In this document: in pieces, positions 9,383 to 13,576 of the stretch | Layout of the letters: each line of letters begins with the position of its first letter | Position numbering within the stretch: position 1 is the stretch's first letter | From: Hemicentrotus pulcherrimus | Taxonomy: Eukaryota; Echinodermata; Echinoidea; Camarodonta; Strongylocentrotidae | Assembly (NCBI GenBank): GCA_003118195.1 | Contig: BEXV01000808.1 | Coordinates: 89,038 to 102,613, forward strand | Length of the DNA: 13,576 nt | Reading direction: 5' to 3' | Notes under the pieces: generated by a model | Told to the model about the DNA's origin: nothing | Database searches by the model: none | What the model saw: the letters and a program-made list of their open reading frames with translations, nothing else | Program-made: the position numbers and the translations under genes

Positions 9383-9724
9383 AACTGCACAGCGATCCTT
9401 GCTGGAGCATGTGTCATAGAAACAGTTTGCACTTTGTGTGCATATGTACAATGTAGGGCATCTCATGTTGTCCCAACTCACTCGCTCGGTCACAGTCTTG
9501 AGTACTTCCACCAAGACTCGCCTCCCGTCGGTACGAGCGACTAAAGAACGGTAGGAGGTGAAAGTGGATGCCGGTTCCTTCACCCCATCAAACCCCATGA
9601 CAGACGGCCAGCCATTGTAGTCCTGTTGACGATGTTGAATAGGGTTCTGGGCCTTGTTGCTTGCTCTGCTATTGTTTGGGGAGGAGATTTTGCGGTCGAG
9701 CAGGGGGGCAAATTCTGAGACATA
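9383..9724 (-). other. GC-rich block with a 114-codon open frame, possible gene or transposon fragment
   Basis: On the minus strand the frame is open from 9724 to a TGA at 9380-9382. An internal ATG at 9596-9598 starts a 72-codon piece (MGFDGVKEPAS...). The stop-to-stop frame reads naturally (mixed charged and polar residues, a tryptophan-containing NGWPSVMGFDG) and third codon positions look GC-enriched by eye. An AG at the right place for an acceptor (TCTCAG, read on the minus strand, near 9716-9721) lies close to its 5' end. Against coding: other frames on both strands are also open for 40-50 codons, no family is recognised, and the last third is less protein-like. It could be a degraded retroelement fragment, an exon of a nested minus-strand gene, or chance. 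Confidence 0.25.
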
Positions 9725-9770
9725 TTAGCGGAGGTGAAATGGAATTACGTAGCTTGGAAAAGGAAGAATA

Positions 9771-10054
9771 ACAACAAGAATGAGAGACAGATTGAGATAG
9801 ATAGATAGAGAGAAAGGGTGAGAAAGAGAGAGGCAGAGATAGGGAGGGTGAGGGATGGAGGGTGAGAGGGAGAGAGATCGAGGGAGAGATAAGGAGGGTG
9901 AAAGAGAGAGAGAGATAGAGGGTGTGAGAGAGAGAGAAAGGGTGAGATGGACAGGTAGGGAGGGTGAGAAAGGGTGAGAGGTAGAGATAGGGAGGGTGGG
10001 AAAGAGAGAGAGGGATGTGGGAGAGAGAAAGAGAGAGAGATAGAGAATGAGAGT
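9771..10054. repeat. Purine-rich GAGA/GGGTGAG satellite-like tract
   Basis: About 280 bp composed almost entirely of A and G on the plus strand, with GATA and GGGTGAG interruptions. A longer motif of the form AGATAGGGAGGGTGAG recurs at 9837, 9887, 9953 and 9985 with irregular spacing. The long serine/proline/leucine-rich frames on the minus strand (9669-10200) are translations of this repeat. Confidence 0.93.
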
Positions 10055-10131
10055 CCTGGAGTTTTGGGAAAACATTGCAGTGGATTGCATACATTCAGAG
10101 TCCAGACTTGTGATGGTGATGTGGTAGTTGG

Positions 10132-10454
10132 TTTAAAGGTAAAGACCAGTATTGGGAACGCCCCAATTTCAAATAATGAAATGGAAGCTCTTATTACCAA
10201 TCATGTGAAAGAATATGTTTTGACTAATACATGATGATAACAAAAATTGCCGGGAAACCGCCTACTAATTCAAATATTTGGTAAATTTGTTTCTCTCGTG
10301 GTCTGTGAGAGATATAGGGTAGTCCCATATACATCTTTCTGTGTATAGTGCTTGTAACTTTACAAAGAATGGGCCAAATTTCTTATCATTTTGATGATTC
10401 CAGAACCTTGCAGATGCTAGATGCTAGATGATCAACCTTTTCTGATCGATTCCA
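10132..10454 (-). repeat. Dispersed repeat, copy B, possibly with a TTAA end
   Basis: The part 10320-10454 is the reverse complement of copy A at 6176-6328, including the identical 41-base core (10372-10412). The stretch from TTAAAGGTAAAGACCAG at about 10133 to 10319 is probably part of the same element: the TTAA-AGG start resembles the end of a TTAA-inserting transposon, though no matching opposite end was found downstream. CATCTAG is triplicated in form (GATGCTAGATGCTAGATG, 10413-10431). The right border near 10454 abuts the only ambiguous base, N at 10455. Confidence 0.65.
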
Positions 10455-10683
10455 NGTAGACAACGAAAAGTAGGCTGAAAAAAAAATCACAAGAGACATT
10501 AAGTCAAAATTTTTGGAGCCTTAACTGCTGTGAAGAATGATCAGAGTTTTACTATCATTGCATCAATCACCAAATGTACATGTAATTGAGTGAAATTTAG
10601 TATGAATAAAATTGATTTGTTATCAGATAGAAGCCTAATCTTCACTACATAAGATTTTAGTTAAAATATACATAATGTCTGTT
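10455..10683. other. AT-rich intronic DNA, one ambiguous base
   Basis: Begins with N at 10455. Otherwise unique-looking AT-rich sequence without a feature; an eight-or-nine-A run lies near 10480-10488. Confidence 0.5.
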
Positions 10684-10739
10684 GAGAGCCAAAAGGGCAT
10701 ATATTAACTCCTACACAGTTAATGTCCTTCTGGTTTCCA
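10684..10739 (+). repeat. Solitary palindrome of the GAGCCAAAAGGGCATTAAC family
   Basis: Left arm GAGAGCCAAAAGGGCATATATTAAC (about 10684-10708) pairs with right arm 10719-10739, whose reverse complement reads CCAGAAGGACATTAAC; the only length difference is an inserted AT. The left arm nearly repeats the reverse of the unit 1 right arm (6895-6913). It supports a dispersed family of short palindromes in this genome. Confidence 0.7.
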
Positions 10740-10943
10740 ACATACCATATAGATATATTTCCCTCCTGAAAACTACAAGGGTTTTATAACTCCCTGTTAA
10801 AGTCGTCACTTTCTTGATTGAAAATGTTCATCACTCCAGTGTTGTAATCCTATAACTCTTATTCAAGTTGTTACGGATAGCAGTCTCGGGGTTTAAATGC
10901 GTTACAAGCTTATTGGATTATCAGTGCTTTATAAAGAGGTTTG

Positions 10944-10945
<2 letters not shown>

Positions 10946-10981
<36 letters not shown>

Positions 10982-10986
10982 GTGAG
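10946..10986. repeat. (AG)n microsatellite with GTGA tail
   Basis: About 16 uninterrupted AG units followed by GTGAGTGAGTG. A TATAAAG lies about 15 bases upstream (10931-10937) but there is no other promoter evidence. Confidence 0.96.
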
Positions 10987-11097
10987 TGGCAGGATGGAAA
11001 AAGGGAGCTACTACAGGTCAAATCTGTATTTAACACTCAGATTGTGTATGGTAGTCACCCTAGCTCTCAAGAAGCATAGATGGCAGAAATGAAGGGG

Positions 11098-11297
11098 GAG
11101 AGAGAGAGAGACAGAGAGACAGACACACAGAGAGACAGAGAGAGACACATAGATAGAGAGACACAGAGAGACAGACATACACAGAGAGAGACACACAGAA
11201 AGAGAGAGAGAGAGAGAGAGAGACACACACACACACACACACACACACAAGTGCACACATAGACAGACAGACAGATACAGAGAGAGACGGAGAGAGA
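11098..11297. repeat. Compound GA/GACA/CA microsatellite
   Basis: A 200-bp simple-repeat array: GAGAGACAGA and GACACA mixtures, a pure GA run (about 11203-11221), an AC run of about 13 units (11223-11249), then ACAG repeats (11262-11275) and GA again. Overlapping open frames on both strands are artefacts of the repeat. Confidence 0.96.
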
Positions 11298-12754
11298 TGA
11301 GGAGTGGGATTGAAAGGGACATGGAAGAGATGCAACTTTCTAGCATATAAAATTATCCTGTACAAATTGTAAAATAAAAAGTTTTGAAGAAAAACAAGTT
11401 TGGAAATAGATTTCCTTTATTTCTTTCTTATCTTCTACAAAAATTCAAGTGCTTACCCGATCAGAGAAGATAAAAGTCCCCCAAATTATCACTTCTCACG
11501 TAAAAATCAGTCTATTTTTTTTGTAAGCATGTACGATATGCCCTTTGTGATGTAAGCCAAAATAAATGCTGCTTCGTTTTTATTTTCCCTTCGAAAGCAG
11601 TCCAGTTTCCCGCTCCCTCTTGTCCAATTTACCAATAATAAACTATCGGTATAGACGCAAAATCACATAGCAACATTTTTTTGCCATTTCCAAATCAGTC
11701 TATATACCTTGACCAAGACAAAGAAACGGACAAAGTGTACTTCTCTGCCTCTGACATTCTCCGCTAATGAGTCTCTGAGTTCAACAAAGGGACCTTCCGT
11801 TTGAAAAAGCATTTTTCCTTTTGAGGCGGGAGCGACAGATATGATGGAATCACTCGCAGAAAGTCATGGAGTTGAAGAAAGTTACCCTCAAATCAGGCTG
11901 CTACAAGCCTTTTCTTTTTTCTTCTTCAATCTCTATGTAATGTAATGAATTTAGGCTTTGCAATATCATATCAAAGCTTAAGAATTCCACACCCCCCCCC
12001 AATAATTTTTTTTAGAGGCTTTGACAATCGGCACTCCCTTTTGATATTACTTTGCTGTAGGTAGTTTAGATGTAGATTTGGTGTGTATTTTTATAGAATA
12101 TCTACAAGGTTTAAACTCTGAAGATCCCAGTTGTTCATCATGTCCCGTAGAAAGCAGATGTTCTTCAAAGTTTTGTCTCGGTCTCAAAGAAACGAAAGTA
12201 GTTGGTTAGGCAGTGGCTCATGGTAAAAGAGAAAAGAAATCTCACTTTTGCTCTTCTCTGTTTAAGGTTTTTCCAAGAGAGGACACACTCTTTGCTATTG
12301 ACTCTTTGCAAATGTAACTTGTGAATATTGAAGCCAAACTTTGTGCCAGGAAATTGAAGTTCTTTCAAGAGAGGATATATACCACAGCACAGGGCATTTC
12401 CCTGCTTGGAGTTCTGTAATCAGTTGGTTCTAAACTGAAGATATGAAAAGTAAAGATTTTCCAGTCTTCAATGAGAGAGAATACATCACTGTGGGACCAT
12501 TAACTTGGTTCTTTGCTGGTTTGGGGACATAGACTCTACAGTTCTGTCCAAAATTAGGAGAGACATAAAGACTTGGAAGATCTTCTCAAGCTCTGAGAGA
12601 ATCAACATGGAGGCTCATCCAGTGAGCAACCTGACGCTCTGTTGTGTGATGACTGTCACTGACATGGTAATCATGTGAAATCTGTTGCATAAGTGATGTT
12701 TCGTGGGACATTCTTTTGAGATCCCCAGCAGAAACGGACACCGGCCCATGAAGC
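11298..12754. other. Intronic DNA without a recognisable gene
   Basis: AT-rich, with a C9 run at 11992-12000. A GC-richer patch at about 11745-11850 includes AACAAAGGG near 11783. An ATG at about 12608 opens a 20-codon frame ending before a GT, but nothing in it resembles a known protein, and the minus frame at 12165-12368 shows no domain. Confidence 0.45.
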
Positions 12755-12781
12755 CATCATCATCATCAGCAGCAGCAGCAA
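12755..12781. repeat. Short (CAT)4(CAG)5 trinucleotide repeat
   Basis: Four CAT units run directly into CAGCAGCAGCAGCA. It is in intronic context with a stop close by, so it is unlikely to encode polyglutamine. Confidence 0.9.
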
Positions 12782-13314
12782 TTAAACTCTACTTTTCCCA
12801 GATCCAGCTTTTTATGAAGCTGTGTTAGAAGCCTATCTACATTTTCTACTTTTAAAAATTGTTAATGCTCTTGATCGATGCAAGACTCTACACTGCAAGG
12901 ACCCCTTTATTTCATTTGCGAGCCCCCTAAGATTAGTTTGTGTGGAGCCTTACTCCATACCACAGTGTGTTTGTGTGTGTTTTGTTTTAAACAGCTCTCA
13001 TAGCCATCTTCAGCTATTCATAGTTTTGCGAGTGTGTGGTTAATTTGACTACAAAGTACTACATCTTAAAAGCTGTCTGTACTAGTTTGGCTAGGAGGGA
13101 TTAGACCGTGGCTATCTCATCAACCCAGCTCTCAATTAACATAAGAAAAGGAGAAGATCATGGGGGGGGGGACCAATGGTCACAATTAGACATTGTTTTC
13201 TATCTAGAGGGAGCAAGTAGCTACAAGTAGTACAGTAGGGCTTTAAACTGATAGTCTGACGTAGAAGCAATTGTTATAGTCTATTTTACGTTATATATAT
13301 ATATGATATATAGC
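12782..13314. other. Intronic DNA before the exon; G10 and AT runs
   Basis: Contains GTGTGTTTGTGTGTG (about 12964-12980), a run of ten G at 13162-13171 and an AT run at 13292-13312 just before the acceptor region. No exon recognised; the plus open frame 12822-13043 has a TTG-type start and no domain. Confidence 0.5.
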
Positions 13315-13361
13315 TTTGTATTAACCTATTTTTCTTATTTCTTTTCTCTCTCGCTCTGCAG
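13315..13361 (+). other. 3' splice site (branch point, pyrimidine tract, AG) of the TCF/LEF exon
   Basis: A TTAAC at 13321-13325 fits the loose branch-point consensus yUnAy, with the branch A about 37 bases before the AG. It is followed by a T/C-rich tract at 13326-13358 and CAG at 13359-13361. Distance and composition are typical of a metazoan acceptor. Confidence 0.8.
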
Positions 13362-13503
13362 GGGCAGAAGATGCCGGTGCTTCATCCTGGGGCGTATCCA
13401 CCCTCCCTAGCCCAGCTGATGATGTACCAGCAGGAGCACTACTCACACTCGCCGGGCACGCCCCCTCCTCATGTCAGAGGGCTGGAGGTTGACTCCAAGA
13501 CAG
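13362..13503 (+). CDS. TCF/LEF: Internal exon of a TCF/LEF transcription factor
   Basis: The exon translates without stops for 47 codons plus one base, reading from GQKMPVLHP to EVDSKTG. Family knowledge: TCF/LEF proteins bind beta-catenin at the N terminus and DNA through an HMG box, acting in the nucleus as Wnt effectors. Vertebrate TCF/LEF proteins carry a stretch of the form KVPVVQHP...LITYSNEHF...PPPHL...D-KTGIPR before the HMG box. Here the same order is seen: QKMPVLHP, then LMMYQQEHY, then SPGTPPPH, then DSKTG. The exon is bordered by a pyrimidine tract ending in CAG and by CAG/GTGAGA. It starts in phase 0 and ends after the first base of a glycine codon, as expected if the next exon continues with the GIPR-like sequence. 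Odd points: the Y-SHSPGT spacing is about two residues longer than in vertebrates. The HMG box and beta-catenin-binding exons are outside the window. Sure about the family, not about which paralogue or species. Confidence 0.9.
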
Positions 13504-13509
13504 GTGAGA
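13504..13509 (+). other. 5' splice site of the TCF/LEF exon
   Basis: The exon ends in CAG and continues with GTGAGA, a near-consensus donor. Using it leaves the glycine codon split after its first base, which agrees with the frame needed for the conserved KTG-I continuation of TCF/LEF proteins. Confidence 0.8.
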
Positions 13510-13523
13510 CGGGTGAAAGTTGT

Positions 13524-13576
13524 CAGTGGCGTAGCTACAGGGGGCATGTGCCCCCAATCAAATGTGGGGGGGGGGG
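13524..13576 (+). mobile_element. Possible transposon terminal end, cut off by the window
   Basis: Begins CAGTGGCGTAGCTACAG, then a small hairpin (GGGGGCA TG TGCCCCC at 13539-13554), then a run of G reaching the window edge. CAGTGGCGTA-type termini followed by G/C runs are common ends of small hAT-like or related DNA elements in many animal genomes. The opposite end and target duplication are not in the window. It starts only about 20 bases after the splice donor. Confidence 0.5.

Larger units (their letters stand above)
1..13361 (+). other. Long intron (or intron plus 5' flank) upstream of the TCF/LEF exon
   Basis: No other exon with recognisable TCF/LEF coding (N-terminal beta-catenin-binding segment, or the segment with the PDL-SPYLPNGS-like motif) was found here on the plus strand. 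The whole stretch is AT-rich with repeats, as expected of a large metazoan intron. Since the exon belongs to the middle of the protein, earlier exons must lie outside the window or be too diverged to recognise. An alternative internal promoter cannot be excluded. Confidence 0.7.

Noticed and set aside
9669..10200. Long serine/leucine/proline-rich minus-strand frames
   Set aside because: They are translations of the GA-rich simple repeat; the same holds for frames over 8689-9075 and 11011-11365.
10455..10455. Single N base
   Set aside because: A base-calling ambiguity, not biology; it only limits the border of repeat copy B.
10931..10937. TATAAAG as a possible alternative promoter
   Set aside because: Single AT-rich match next to a microsatellite, with no initiator, no downstream coding exon and no GC-rich core.
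152..11976. TCF-type ATCAAAG motifs at 152-158 (reverse), 3973-3979 and 11970-11976, suggesting autoregulation
   Set aside because: Two or so are expected by chance in AT-rich DNA of this length, and they are not clustered.
12608..12668. Possible short first exon opening with ATGGAGGCTCATCC and ending before GTAATC
   Set aside because: About 20 codons without similarity to known TCF/LEF starts; the GT is not a strong donor.

Overview
The window looks like a stretch of metazoan nuclear genome, most likely from a marine invertebrate deuterostome such as a sea urchin. It is AT-rich, gene-poor and full of GA/CT microsatellites, decayed repeats and small inverted-repeat elements. The only convincing coding sequence has canonical AG/GT splice borders. 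The organism guess rests on the style of the repeats and on the divergence of the exon; it is inference.

Layout. One gene is supported: a plus-strand internal exon at 13362-13503 coding for 47 residues plus one base. It matches the segment of TCF/LEF (the HMG-box effector of Wnt/beta-catenin signalling) just before the conserved PPPH...D-KTG motif. Everything upstream (1-13361) is best read as one long intron, or intron plus 5' flank, of that gene; the intron continues beyond 13503.

Within the intron, in order: a 17-bp minisatellite (934-1261); a compact GC-rich block with a perfect RBPJ/Su(H) motif, a perfect Pbx-Meis decamer and an octamer (about 2195-2420), the best enhancer candidate; a decayed SINE/LINE-like 3' end (about 2840-3064); a second GC-rich block (about 4985-5290) beside a CT tract; a dispersed-repeat copy (6176-6328) that reappears inverted at 10320-10454; two 113-bp units of a palindromic repeat (6840-7636), the second split by a 567-bp TTAA-flanked MITE (6988-7554); a strong G-quadruplex motif (8515-8538); a CT tract (8802-8872); degenerate telomere-like DNA (9256-9352); a GC-rich block with a 114-codon open frame on the minus strand (9383-9724); and a 1.5-kb zone of GA-rich simple repeats (9771-11297). 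Just after the exon, a terminal-inverted-repeat-like sequence (13524-13576) begins and runs off the window.

No second gene, tRNA, rRNA, CRISPR array or bacterial-style operon is visible. Most open reading frames are short, start with non-ATG codons, or are translations of microsatellites. The most informative structure is the nested insertion at 6840-7636, because removing the proposed transposon plus one target-site copy restores the 113-bp period exactly.
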